DNA of 64,000 nucleotides, taken from assembly GCF_042610375.1 (NCBI RefSeq), contig NZ_JBGJZL010000003.1, positions 372,001 through 436,000 of the forward strand. The letters are read 5' to 3'. The stretch comes from CTSoil-075 sp042610375 (GTDB taxonomy: Bacteria > Bacillota > Negativicutes > DSM-13327). The notes beneath the pieces were generated by a model. The model saw only the letters and a list, made by a program, of their open reading frames with translations. It did no database searches and was not told the DNA's origin. The position numbers were made by a program, and so were the translations under genes. The first letter of the stretch is position 1; each line of letters starts with the position of its first letter. Positions 54,705 through 63,111 of this stretch are shown in pieces.

Positions 54705-56603
54705 ATGAAACGTGTTGTTGTTGATCCTGTGAACCGTATTGAAGGACATTTACGATTAGAAGTTGTTGTCGATGAAGCCACTGGCAAAGTGCAAGATGCA
54801 TTATCGAGTGGGACAGCTTGGCGTGGTATAGAACTTATTTTAAAAGGTCGGGATCCGCGAGATGCGTGGGTTTTTGCTCAACGTATTTGTGGTGTATGTA
54901 CAACTGTTCATGCCTTAGGCTGTTTGCGCGCCGTAGAAGATGCTCTTGGAATTGAAATACCTAAAAACGCCAACTATATTCGCAATATCATTGCTGCCAC
55001 GCAAATGGTTCACGATCATATTGTGCATTTTTATCATTTACATGCATTAGATTGGATTAGCCCAGTAGCGGCTCTAAAAGCTGATCCTGCAGCAACGGCT
55101 GCTCTACAAAATACAGTACTGGAAAAATACAATATGGATTTAAAAGGTCCTGTTGAATTTGATTCTGACGCATACCCAAAAGAATATCCTAAAGCGACAA
55201 CAGCTTATTATAAAGCCATACAAGAAAAAATTAAAAAAATCGTGGATAGTGGACAGCTTGGGATTTTTTCTGCTCAATGGTGGGATCATCCTGATTATAA
55301 TCTGCTTCCGCCTGAAGTTCATTTGATGGCCGTTTCTCACTATTTGAATATGCTTGATAAACAACGTGAAATTGTTGTCTCTCATGTTGTATTTGGTGGT
55401 AAGAATCCTCATCCGCATTATGTAGTCGGTGGTATGCCTTGCTCTATTTCCATGAATGATATGAATGCGCCGATTAATAGTGAGCGATTAGCCGCTGTTG
55501 ATGCATCGATCAATCTAGCCATTACCCTCGCCAGTTCTTTCTATGTACCTGATGTATTAGCAATCGGTGAACTTTATGTCAAGCAAGGTTACGTTGATGG
55601 CGGTGGCCTCGCAAAAGAGAGAGTACTTGGTTTTGGTGATTATCCTGAAGATAAATATACAGGAACTTCTAATGGAGATTTCCATAAAAATTTATTGCTA
55701 CGTTCTGATGGAATTGTCGAGAACTTTGCTCAAGGCGTTGATAAAGCCGTATATCATACTTTTGTAGCCAACGATCTTACTGATCCTGAAGTTTTTACTG
55801 AAGGTGTTGAACATTCTTGGTATAATTATCCTGAAAAAGATAAGGATTTACATCCTTGGAATGGTGTGACCAAGCCTGAATTTACTGGGCCGAAAGAGGG
55901 AACCAAGACTGATTGGAAATTCCTTGATGAAAATGGTAAATATTCTTGGATTAAAACTCCGAAATGGCGTGGGAAAATGGCTGAAGTTGGTCCATTGTCT
56001 CGGTACATTATTGTATATACTAAAGTGAAGCAAGGACTCATAAAAGAGCCAACTTGGGTTGAAAAAATGATGGTTGATCAGATTGATGCTGTTTCTAAGC
56101 TGCTCAATTTGTCGCCAGAAAAATGGATGTTATCGACTGTTGGTCGTACGGCAGTGCGCGGGTTGGAAGCTCAGGTTATGGCCTATATCGCTAAATATTA
56201 TTTTGATAAACTCGTCAATAATATTAAAAGTGGTGATACTGCAGTTGCTAATATGGAAAAGTGGGAACAAACTACTTGGCCTAAAGAAGCGAAAGGTGTA
56301 GGTCTTCATGAAGCACCACGTGGTGGGCTGAGCCATTGGGTTGTAATTAAAGATGGTAAAATTGAAAACTACCAGGCTGTTGTGCCATCTACTTGGAATG
56401 CCTGCCCTCGCGATAGCAAATCAGGTTATGGTCCTTATGAAGCAAGCATGATGGATACTAAGGTCAAAATTGCTGATAAACCTCTAGAAATTTTAAAAGT
56501 CATTCATTCCTTTGATCCTTGTTTGGCTTGTGCTACTCATTTATATGATGCCTCAGGTCGCCAGCTGGCGGTCGTACACAGTGATCCGTATTTGAATGTT
56601 TAG
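54705..56603 (+). CDS. [NiFe] hydrogenase large subunit, group 1
   Basis: Catalytic subunit with the NiFe(CN)2CO site, 632 aa. The L1 motif RICGVCTTVHALGC lies near residues 62-75 and the L2 motif DPCLACATH near the C-terminus. The tail after the final His (about 18 residues, starting LYDASG) would be removed by the maturation protease encoded at 57334. It follows the small subunit by 21 bases. No hyp maturation genes are in the window. Confidence 0.96.
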   Translation: MKRVVVDPVNRIEGHLRLEVVVDEATGKVQDALSSGTAWRGIELILKGRDPRDAWVFAQRICGVCTTVHALGCLRAVEDALGIEIPKNANYIRNIIAATQMVHDHIVHFYHLHALDWISPVAALKADPAATAALQNTVLEKYNMDLKGPVEFDSDAYPKEYPKATTAYYKAIQEKIKKIVDSGQLGIFSAQWWDHPDYNLLPPEVHLMAVSHYLNMLDKQREIVVSHVVFGGKNPHPHYVVGGMPCSISMNDMNAPINSERLAAVDASINLAITLASSFYVPDVLAIGELYVKQGYVDGGGLAKERVLGFGDYPEDKYTGTSNGDFHKNLLLRSDGIVENFAQGVDKAVYHTFVANDLTDPEVFTEGVEHSWYNYPEKDKDLHPWNGVTKPEFTGPKEGTKTDWKFLDENGKYSWIKTPKWRGKMAEVGPLSRYIIVYTKVKQGLIKEPTWVEKMMVDQIDAVSKLLNLSPEKWMLSTVGRTAVRGLEAQVMAYIAKYYFDKLVNNIKSGDTAVANMEKWEQTTWPKEAKGVGLHEAPRGGLSHWVVIKDGKIENYQAVVPSTWNACPRDSKSGYGPYEASMMDTKVKIADKPLEILKVIHSFDPCLACATHLYDASGRQLAVVHSDPYLNV

Positions 56604-56635
56604 CGAATCGTAAGCTAGGTAAAGGGGGAGATGAA

Positions 56636-57334
56636 ATGAAAGTTCGTTCAGTTACTGTTTATTATGTCTTTACCATCTGGACGAGAATTTTCCATTGGTT
56701 GATGGCAGGTACAATTGGTGTATTATTTGTGACCGGTATCTATATTGGTAATCCCTTTTTTATTGGTACACAAGGTGTTGAACCTACTTTTGCAATAAGC
56801 AATTGGGCATCGATGTCAACTATTCGTTTAATCCATTTTGGATCTGCCTATATACTCATGGCGTCTTTTATTTTTCGGATCTATGGTTTTATCATCCATA
56901 AAGGCGATCGGATGCTGCCGAAACCTTGGACCAAATTATTTTGGACAGGTATGCTTGACATGGGTTTACATTATGGGTTTATGCGTTCTGCCCATCGCCC
57001 TTATTTGAGAAATTCAATGGCGCGTGCTGGTTATGGCGGAGTATATGGTATGATCTTTTTAGAAGCCTTTACGGGATTTGCCATGTATGGACAGGTGAAT
57101 CCAAATAGTGGGCTGGCTAAAATATTTGGCTTTGCTAATCATTTATTTGTTGATGAATATATCGTTCACATGATTCATCATTATGTAGCATGGATGATTA
57201 TATTATTTGTGATTATTCATGTATATATGGCGACAAGAGCTGATATGAGTGAAAAATATGGTGAAATTTCTGCCATGTTTTCAGGAGTTAAATTTTATGA
57301 CCGCGAACCTGATGATATAGAGGATCTTAAATAA
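56636..57334 (+). CDS. Hydrogenase b-type cytochrome subunit
   Basis: A HyaC/HupC-like diheme membrane cytochrome, 232 aa, with four membrane helices. Candidate heme-ligand histidines lie in FHWLMAG, RLIHFGSAY and IHHYVAWMIILFVIIHVYM. It passes electrons from the small subunit to menaquinone (family knowledge). GGGGGAG precedes ATG 56636. Its stop overlaps the next start. Confidence 0.93.
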   Translation: MKVRSVTVYYVFTIWTRIFHWLMAGTIGVLFVTGIYIGNPFFIGTQGVEPTFAISNWASMSTIRLIHFGSAYILMASFIFRIYGFIIHKGDRMLPKPWTKLFWTGMLDMGLHYGFMRSAHRPYLRNSMARAGYGGVYGMIFLEAFTGFAMYGQVNPNSGLAKIFGFANHLFVDEYIVHMIHHYVAWMIILFVIIHVYMATRADMSEKYGEISAMFSGVKFYDREPDDIEDLK

Positions 57335-57813
57335 TGGAAAAAATTACTGTATTGGGTGTAGGTAATATTTTGATGCAGGATGAGGGATTTGGTGTGAGAG
57401 TTGTGGAACAACTTCTCCACCAATATCACTTCCCAGAACATGTCCAAGTGCTAGATGGTGGTACACTTGGCATGGAATTATTGCGATTTTTACTTGGAAC
57501 TGACAAATTGATTTTAGTAGATGCTGTGTCAGGAGGATTACCTCCAGGGTCTCTTTACCGCTTTAGTCATGATGAAGTGAAAGCTTATTTTAAAGAAAAA
57601 GTCTCTATGCATGAACTTGGGATTCAGGATGTATTAGGGGTTATGGAAGTATTAGAGAAACCTGCTAAAGAAATCAGAATACTTGGTGTAGAACCTTTAA
57701 CTATTGATATTGGCCTAACTATGACACCGATTGTCGCTGAAGCTGTGGAACCTGTAATCCAGCAGTTAATCACAATACTTCAAGAATGGCAAGTAGAGGT
57801 AGTAGAAAAATGA
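57334..57813 (+). CDS. Hydrogenase maturation endopeptidase
   Basis: A HyaD/HupD-type protease that trims the large-subunit C-terminus once nickel is inserted. 159 aa. GVGNILMQDEGFGVRVVEQL at the N-terminus and LILVDAVSGG give the metal-sensing Glu and Asp; HELGIQDVL holds the conserved His. Coupled to the cytochrome gene by TAATG. Confidence 0.94.
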   Translation: MEKITVLGVGNILMQDEGFGVRVVEQLLHQYHFPEHVQVLDGGTLGMELLRFLLGTDKLILVDAVSGGLPPGSLYRFSHDEVKAYFKEKVSMHELGIQDVLGVMEVLEKPAKEIRILGVEPLTIDIGLTMTPIVAEAVEPVIQQLITILQEWQVEVVEK

Positions 57814-58199
57814 TAAGTGAAGAAATCCAATTATCACCGAGTGCGCAGGCTGTATTATTCGAAATCAATGAAAGGTTACAACTTTTCATCGATAGTGGCC
57901 AGACATGGAGTATTTTTACGAATAAAATGTCTTTGACCCCTGAAGATCGTCAAGGTATTCGCGATTTTCTAGGACGAGGCAGCGTAACGATTCATTTAAC
58001 AGATAGTGCTGAGCCAGCTGAATGGATGGAAAGCGGTACGCCAGGAGTTTGGTATGGTGTTTTTTATGATCAGACTCAAAATCCAATTCTTGAAACCATT
58101 GAAATTGGAAGTTTTCCTCAAGTTCCAGGGGCACAAATTGAAGATGTTGAAATAGGTATAGAAATACTTAAAAAACGTTTGATGAATAATAAAGAATGA
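57810..58199 (+). CDS. HupH/HyaF-like hydrogenase expression protein
   Basis: A 129-aa protein resembling the C-terminal domain of HupH/HyaF: LGRGSVTIHLTDSAEPAEW and GVWYGVFYDQ followed by an acidic tail. It overlaps hyaD by four bases (ATGA). A full HyaF/HupH is roughly twice this length, so this is a single-domain version. Its role in Fe-S small-subunit maturation is inferred from family and context. Confidence 0.8.
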   Translation: MISEEIQLSPSAQAVLFEINERLQLFIDSGQTWSIFTNKMSLTPEDRQGIRDFLGRGSVTIHLTDSAEPAEWMESGTPGVWYGVFYDQTQNPILETIEIGSFPQVPGAQIEDVEIGIEILKKRLMNNKE

Positions 58200-58200
58200 T

Positions 58201-58241
58201 TTTTTGCATACTAGTGTTGAACTAAAGGAGGTATGCAAAAA
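58201..58241 (+). promoter_or_regulatory. Hairpin presenting the DUF1540 RBS in its loop
   Basis: TTTTTGCATAC (58201-58211) pairs perfectly with GTATGCAAAAA (58231-58241). The loop holds AAAGGAGG, and the right arm ends on the A of the start codon. Folding could change access to the start codon. Confidence 0.55.
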
Positions 58242-58396
58242 TGTTGTCAGGCGTAAAATGTACTGTTTCAAATTGCAAGTTCTGGAAAAGCGGAGAACAC
58301 TGTGATGCCTCAGAAATTGAAGTAAATGTAGATGGCGGTGGGAAAGCCGCTCGTCAAAGTGAGCAAACTAACTGTAGGACTTTTTATCAAAAATAA
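58241..58396 (+). CDS. DUF1540 small cysteine protein
   Basis: A 51-aa protein starting MLSGVKCTVSNCKFW, with cysteines at residues 7, 11, 21 and 45, the pattern of the DUF1540 family, probably metal-binding. AAAGGAGG precedes ATG 58241. Function is unknown; members are common in anaerobic spore formers. It is last in the hydrogenase gene run. Confidence 0.88.
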   Translation: MLSGVKCTVSNCKFWKSGEHCDASEIEVNVDGGGKAARQSEQTNCRTFYQK

Positions 58397-58454
58397 CATA
58401 GCGTACTAAGTATAAAACCCGGTGTAAACCGGGTTTTATACTTAGTACGCTATG
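58397..58454. terminator. 26-bp perfect hairpin after the DUF1540 gene
   Basis: 58397-58422 is perfectly complementary to 58429-58454 around TGTAAA. It starts right after the stop codon. There is no T tract outside the stem, but the stem contains a GGGTTTTATA arm. It is the longest perfect hairpin in the window. Confidence 0.7.
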
Positions 58455-58567
58455 GATGGGAATAAAAACCTTAAAAAACTTGATTAAAATGATGATTGAT
58501 AAAGGATATTGTATTATGAATAACGAAATATGTAATATTAAAATTATAGCTTGAGAGGATGATCATT

Positions 58568-59083
58568 TTGGTACGTGGAGTTAGAGGCGCGACATCAGTA
58601 GAGAATAATCAACCAGCAGAAATATTAGAACGTGTAGAAGAACTTTTAGTGACGATGGTAGAAGCAAATAAAATAAACATTGAAGATATAGCAACAGTAA
58701 CATTTAGTTCGACTGCCGACCTGAATTCGGCATTTCCTGCAATTGCCGCTCGAAACTTAGGTTGGATTGAGGTGNAAATATTAGAACGTGTAGAAGAACT
58801 TTTAGTGACGATGGTAGAAGCAAATAAAATAAACATTGAAGATATAGCAACAGTAACATTTAGTTCGACTGCCGACCTGAATTCGGCATTTCCTGCAATT
58901 GCCGCTCGAAACTTAGGTTGGATTGAGGTGCCACTCTTTGGTACCCAGGAAATTGACTGTCCTACGGCATTGCCGCGTTGTATTCGTGTACTTATATTAT
59001 TAAATACAGATTTACCGCAAAGTGCCATTAAGCATATTTATTTAAGGGAAGCAGTTGTGCTGCGTCCTGATGTAAAAAAATAG
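58568..59083 (+). CDS. aroH: Chorismate mutase AroH, interrupted by assembly duplication
   Basis: Converts chorismate to prephenate. The start VRGVRGATSVENNQPAEIL and the end VLRPDVK are AroH-type. As written the product has 171 residues, because a 155-bp exact repeat and one N insert 52 extra codons in frame. Removing one copy leaves about 119 residues, normal for AroH. TTG 58568 is chosen by its spacing from GAGAGG and the usual MVRG start. The residue encoded over the N is undefined. Confidence 0.85.
   Translation: MVRGVRGATSVENNQPAEILERVEELLVTMVEANKINIEDIATVTFSSTADLNSAFPAIAARNLGWIEVXILERVEELLVTMVEANKINIEDIATVTFSSTADLNSAFPAIAARNLGWIEVPLFGTQEIDCPTALPRCIRVLILLNTDLPQSAIKHIYLREAVVLRPDVKK
58620..58930 (+). 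repeat. Exact 155-bp direct repeat around a single N
   Basis: 58620-58774 and 58776-58930 are identical and separated by N at 58775. An N between two identical ends is the mark of two overlapping contigs joined without merging. Probably not biological. Confidence 0.93.
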
Positions 59084-59108
59084 TTTTACTGTCTATGAGG
59101 AGAAAATC

Positions 59109-60047
59109 ATGCAATTAGTATCAATCGTCGTACCTGTTTTTAATGAAGAAGATAATATTGAAGTATTTTATCAAGAAGTTTGTAAACATATGGATCCCCT
59201 AGATTATCACTTTGAACTGCTGTTTGTTGATGATGGTTCAAGTGATGCTACCCCTTTGCTCTTAGAACGTCTAGCCCAGCAAGACGGACGAGTGCGCGGA
59301 CTTATTATGGCGCGTAATTATGGACATCAATTAGCACTAACGTGTGGCCTTGATCATGCCAATGGTGATGCTGTCATTACCATGGATGGGGATATGCAAC
59401 ATCCACCTGAAATGTTACCTTTACTACTTAAAAAATGGAAAGAAGGTTTCGAAGTTGTACAAACGATCAGAGTGAGTACAGCGGGAGTTTCTTGGTTTAA
59501 AAACTTTACTTCTGGGATATTCTATAAATTAATCAACTGGATGTCTAAAGTACGTATTCAAGAAGGAGGTTCTGATTTTCGCTTATTGGATAAAGCTGTT
59601 GTCGAAAGTTTTCGACGTTTTAAGGAACGAGCACGGTTTATACGCGGTATGATTGGTGCAATTGGTTATCGCCAAGTATTAGTGGAATTCACAGCTCCTA
59701 AACGTTATGCAGGAACTTCGAAATTCTCCCTAAAAAAAATGATCCATTTTGCACTTGATGGTATTACAGCATATTCCCAATTGCCCTTACGTTTTGCTTT
59801 TTATATTGGCTTATTATTTGCGTTTATTAGCTTTATTCTGACCATGCATGTTGTTTATATTAAAATGTTTACGCCAGAAGCAGTGCCAGGTTGGGCGACT
59901 ATTTCAGCGAGTATTTTACTGTTAGGCGGAGTACAGTTACTTGGGCTGGGGATTATTGGTGAATATGTCGGTCGGATTTTTGAAGAGGTAAAACAACGTC
60001 CTTTATATCTATTACGGGTCGAATTCAAAAAAGATCAAAAAGATTAA
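59109..60047 (+). CDS. GT2 polyprenyl-phosphate glycosyltransferase (GtrB-like)
   Basis: A 312-aa membrane-linked glycosyltransferase. The N-terminal GT-A domain has VPVFNEEDNIEVFYQ, FVDDGSSDATP and TMDGDMQHPPEM (metal site); the C-terminus has two membrane helices (about 232-290). Related enzymes load a sugar on undecaprenyl phosphate for cell-surface modification. The sugar is unknown. No matching GtrA or polymerase is next to it. Confidence 0.9.
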   Translation: MQLVSIVVPVFNEEDNIEVFYQEVCKHMDPLDYHFELLFVDDGSSDATPLLLERLAQQDGRVRGLIMARNYGHQLALTCGLDHANGDAVITMDGDMQHPPEMLPLLLKKWKEGFEVVQTIRVSTAGVSWFKNFTSGIFYKLINWMSKVRIQEGGSDFRLLDKAVVESFRRFKERARFIRGMIGAIGYRQVLVEFTAPKRYAGTSKFSLKKMIHFALDGITAYSQLPLRFAFYIGLLFAFISFILTMHVVYIKMFTPEAVPGWATISASILLLGGVQLLGLGIIGEYVGRIFEEVKQRPLYLLRVEFKKDQKD

Positions 60048-60135
60048 AAAGTAGTATTTGAAAAAAAAAGAAATATTTAAGCAGGAATTTTTAGAAGTAA
60101 AGCGAAAGAAAGATAAGTAAGCGCATTTTTTATAA

Positions 60136-60256
60136 AACCTAATCCACGCGCAGGACCGGGGGAACCAAAGTTTTGGGGTGAAACTTTTAGAGAATTTAAT
60201 AAGTTGCCTAAAAGTAGGGTATCTCAACCCTAACCCGTCAGCTAACCTCGGAGGTT
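60136..60256 (+). ncRNA. c-di-AMP riboswitch (ydaO/yuaA motif)
   Basis: Contains the conserved blocks GGGGGAACCAAAG, GGGGTGAA, AGTAGGGT, AACCCGTCAGCTAACCTCGG and a closing P1 (AACCT 60136-60140 with AGGTT 60252-60256). It lies directly upstream of an NlpC/P60 cell-wall hydrolase, a classic target. An AACCTC/GAGGTT hairpin (60244-60256) competes with P1 and may form the switch. In this class ligand usually lowers expression. Confidence 0.93.
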
Positions 60257-60274
60257 ATTGAGAGGGGTTATCGT

Positions 60275-60943
60275 GTGAGGAAGTTTTTTCGAGTTGTAGT
60301 ATTCTCCTTATTTCTCGCCAGTGCAGGTACATTAACCTGCGCAGAAGCCGCTTTTCATCAAGGTGATCAGGGACAAGATATCGCAAGTATTCAAGCGCAG
60401 CTTAATGCACTTGGGTATAATGTTGGTAGTGTTGATGGTGATTTTGGCGAAGCGACAGCAATTGCAGTTGGAAAATTCCAAAGAGATCGAGGTCTTGAAA
60501 ACGATGGTGTGATTGGTACTGATACTTATCGGGCGATTATGGGTAGAGAAATACCTGTAAGTCGTGATGGCTCAAGTAGCTTAGTACGAAGAGTTGTACA
60601 ATCTTCATTACGTTATCAAGGTGTACCCTATGTGTTTGGTGGCGGATCACCAAGTGGGTTTGATTGTTCTGGTTTTACCCGTTATGTATTTGCCCAGGCT
60701 GGAATTTATTTACCAAGAAGTGCTGATGAACAGTATGAAGTTGGACAATATGTGTCTTATAGTCGCTTGCAGCCTGGAGATCTAGTGTATTTCACTACAT
60801 ATGAGGCCGGAGCTTCCCATGTTGGTATTTACCTAGGAAATGGTCAATTTATTAGTGCTACTTCCAGTCGTGGTATCGCAATTGCGCGTATGGATAGTGG
60901 ATACTGGGGAGACCGTTATTTAGGGGCACGTCGGGTTCTATAA
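60275..60943 (+). CDS. Exported NlpC/P60 peptidoglycan hydrolase
   Basis: A 222-aa secreted endopeptidase. A signal peptide (residues 1-25, ending AEA), a peptidoglycan-binding domain (about 28-90: LNALGYNVGSVDGDFGEATA) and an NlpC/P60 domain with catalytic Cys near 131 (FDCSGFTRYVF) and His near 182 (SHVGIYLGNG). It cleaves stem peptides. GTG 60275 follows GAGAGGGG. Under control of the c-di-AMP riboswitch, linking wall turnover to osmotic signalling. Confidence 0.94.
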   Translation: MRKFFRVVVFSLFLASAGTLTCAEAAFHQGDQGQDIASIQAQLNALGYNVGSVDGDFGEATAIAVGKFQRDRGLENDGVIGTDTYRAIMGREIPVSRDGSSSLVRRVVQSSLRYQGVPYVFGGGSPSGFDCSGFTRYVFAQAGIYLPRSADEQYEVGQYVSYSRLQPGDLVYFTTYEAGASHVGIYLGNGQFISATSSRGIAIARMDSGYWGDRYLGARRVL

Positions 60944-60955
60944 TGTTGTTTTAAC

Positions 60956-60985
60956 GGAGGCAAGCTACGCCTCCCTACTTTTTTT
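60956..60985 (+). terminator. Terminator after the NlpC/P60 gene
   Basis: GGAGGC pairs with GCCTCC around AAGCTAC, followed by CTAC and seven T. Confidence 0.88.
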
Positions 60986-60987
60986 CA

Positions 60988-61042
60988 GAATCAGAAACTA
61001 TCATATTTTTTGATTTCACGCAAGAAAAACTAAGTTTTTCTT
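60988..61042 (+). repeat. Interspersed hairpin repeat after the NlpC/P60 gene
   Basis: GAATCA (60988-60993), TGATTTC (61011-61017), tail ACGCAAGAAAAACTAAG. The tail extends into AAGAAAAAC-TAA-GTTTTTCTT (61022-61042), a second perfect hairpin. Family member of 21282 and 51625. Confidence 0.6.
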
Positions 61043-61058
61043 AAATTACTGTAAACAG

Positions 61059-61102
61059 CTAGGCTTCACCAGTTCGATGATCAGGTGATAAGCCTAGTTT
61101 TT
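61059..61102 (+). terminator. Second terminator before the ABC exporter
   Basis: CTAGGCTT (61059-61066) pairs with AAGCCTAG (61090-61097), with inner CACC/GGTG, followed by five T. Confidence 0.85.
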
Positions 61103-61236
61103 ATGATATTATTTTGGATATACTATAGTAGTACGTGGGTAAGATCGCGCAAAAAATTAGAACGATGCGGAAAATTATGATTGGATTCCATAAATGAATA
61201 GAGGAATACTAGAGTAATGAGTATTGATTATAAATT

Positions 61237-61273
61237 AGGCACCAACAGAGTTGCCTCTATTAAGCTCGGAGGC
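61237..61273 (+). promoter_or_regulatory. Competing hairpins over the ABC exporter RBS
   Basis: AGGCA (61237-61241) can pair with TGCCT (61252-61256), while GCCTC (61253-61257) can pair with GAGGC (61269-61273), which is the RBS. The two pairings exclude each other, the arrangement of a translational switch. Stems are only 5 bp, so this is tentative. Confidence 0.4.
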
Positions 61274-61277
61274 TTAT

Positions 61278-62993
61278 ATGTTTAAATTATATTGGCAAAA
61301 ATTTATCCTGCCATATTGGCCGTTAGTTCTTGTTGCATTGGTATGTTTTATTATTTCCAGTGTAGCTGGGCTGTCGGCTCCTTTAATTATAAAGTTTTTG
61401 ATCGATAATGCTCTCGTGCATGGTGATACGGAGCATTTACATCTGATTATTATTAGTATTATTGGCTTATATTTGTTGCGCGGAATATTTTCATACATTC
61501 ATGGGAAGACAATTGCAAAAGCTGGTAATAAGATGGTGGCTCAAATGCGCGAAAATATGTTTGAGCGATTGCAAAAGTTAGATTATGGGTATTTTATCAA
61601 TACTTCGACTGGTGAAATTATTTCTCTTTTCACCAATGATTTGGCGCTCATTCAGCAGGCTGTATCCTTGGCAGTTCCTGATTTGTTGGTAGAATCACTC
61701 AATTTGTTGGCAATTATTTCGATTATGATTTATTTTGATTGGCAATTGTCTTTAGTTACCTTCGCCACATTGCCCTTTATTATACTCGCAATTAGCTTTT
61801 TTAATAAAAAAATTGCTAATTTGGGAATGGTTGTAGAGCATACGTTAGCGACGGTCACATCGATTTTACATCAATCCTTATTATCAATGATGGTCGTACA
61901 AAGTTATGTAAGGGAAGATTATGAATGCGCAAAATTTAATTGCAGTATGCGGCGTGCTGCAAGTGATTTTATTAAAGTTCAACGTTTTAAGGCTTTATTA
62001 ATTGCTTTAGTCGAATTTTTAGCATCCATTGGTTTAACTGCAATTATTTGGTATGGCGGGCGACAAGTTATTCACGATAATCTAACGATTGGTGGCATGT
62101 TTGCTTTTTTAATTTACATTATTAATATACCAACACCCATACGAAGAATTAGCGAAGCCATTTCAAGTATGAAACTAGGAATTGTTGCTTGGCAGAGGAT
62201 CAATAATCTAAGGCAACAAGTCAATACTGTGATTGATGGAACCGATGAAATGAGTCGTGTAAAAGGTAAAGTTGAATTTAGAAATGTAAATTTTGAATAT
62301 CTTCCAGAGTTAGGAACTTTGCGAGAAATTAATATTGTGGCCGAACCTGGTGATATTGTAGCCATTGTTGGTCCGAGTGGTGCTGGGAAATCGTCATTTG
62401 CAAATTTACTGCTACGCTTTTATGATCCTATTTCCGGCCATATTTATATGGATGAAACTGATATTCGAACTTTAAAAATGAGTGCTTTGCGCAAACAAAT
62501 TGGTTTCATTCAGCAACAACCCATTTTGTTTAACTTAAGTATTTTAGAAAATATTCGATATGGACGCCCTACAGCTAGTTTGGCTGAAGTGCAAGAAGCT
62601 GCTCGGTTGGCCAATGCTCATGACTTTATTATGAAGATCGCTGGCGGCTATGATTACGTAGTGAGTGAATTAGGAAGTAATTTATCTGGGGGACAACGGC
62701 AACGTATTGCAATTGCCCGGGCAATTATTATGAATCCACCAATCTTGTTATTGGATGAACCGACAGCCGCCCTTGATGCGGAAGCTGAACAGCAAGTGAT
62801 GGAGTCAATACGTAAAGTAAGTAGGCAGCGCACTACATTTTTGATTACTCATCGATTATCGACTTTAATGGAACAAGATCAAGTGATCTATCTTGTTAAT
62901 GGACGCATTATAGAAAGAGGAACACATGGTGACCTTATCAAACAAGGTGGGCAATATGCCAAAGCAGTATTTAGTGAACAAATGGAAGTATAA
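61278..62993 (+). CDS. MsbA-type ABC exporter
   Basis: A 571-aa half-transporter with fused membrane and ATPase domains. Six membrane helices (about 10-300) precede Walker A GPSGAGKSSFANLLL (near residue 371), signature LSGGQRQRIAIARA and Walker B ILLLDEPTAALD. It works as a homodimer or with another half-transporter. Substrate could be lipid, drug or peptide; no peptidase domain is present. ATG 61278 follows CGGAGGC. Confidence 0.92.
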   Translation: MFKLYWQKFILPYWPLVLVALVCFIISSVAGLSAPLIIKFLIDNALVHGDTEHLHLIIISIIGLYLLRGIFSYIHGKTIAKAGNKMVAQMRENMFERLQKLDYGYFINTSTGEIISLFTNDLALIQQAVSLAVPDLLVESLNLLAIISIMIYFDWQLSLVTFATLPFIILAISFFNKKIANLGMVVEHTLATVTSILHQSLLSMMVVQSYVREDYECAKFNCSMRRAASDFIKVQRFKALLIALVEFLASIGLTAIIWYGGRQVIHDNLTIGGMFAFLIYIINIPTPIRRISEAISSMKLGIVAWQRINNLRQQVNTVIDGTDEMSRVKGKVEFRNVNFEYLPELGTLREINIVAEPGDIVAIVGPSGAGKSSFANLLLRFYDPISGHIYMDETDIRTLKMSALRKQIGFIQQQPILFNLSILENIRYGRPTASLAEVQEAARLANAHDFIMKIAGGYDYVVSELGSNLSGGQRQRIAIARAIIMNPPILLLDEPTAALDAEAEQQVMESIRKVSRQRTTFLITHRLSTLMEQDQVIYLVNGRIIERGTHGDLIKQGGQYAKAVFSEQMEV

Positions 62994-62995
62994 GC

Positions 62996-63022
62996 TTCGG
63001 GTGGTATTGAGTACCACCCGAA
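62996..63022 (+). terminator. ABC exporter terminator
   Basis: TTCGGGTGGTA (62996-63006) pairs perfectly with TACCACCCGAA (63012-63022). A T run begins only about 15 bases later, so efficiency is uncertain. Confidence 0.65.
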
Positions 63023-63046
63023 AGATGGATGGTCTTATTTTTTTAC

Positions 63047-63070
63047 TTTAGTAATAAGAATATTATTAAA
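63047..63070. promoter_or_regulatory. Palindrome upstream of the Fur-family gene
   Basis: TTTAGTAATA, AGAA, TATTATTAAA form a near-perfect AT-rich dyad (one mismatch pair). Position and form fit a Fur/Zur-family autoregulatory operator. It does not match the known Bacillus Zur box exactly. Confidence 0.5.
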
Positions 63071-63111
63071 GCGTGGGATGAGTTATTATGTAGTAAAGGG
63101 AAGTATGAAAT

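Noticed and set aside
58559..59083. Chorismate mutase with a genuine internal tandem duplication
   Set aside because: The copies are identical at DNA level and separated by an N, which marks a contig join rather than evolution.
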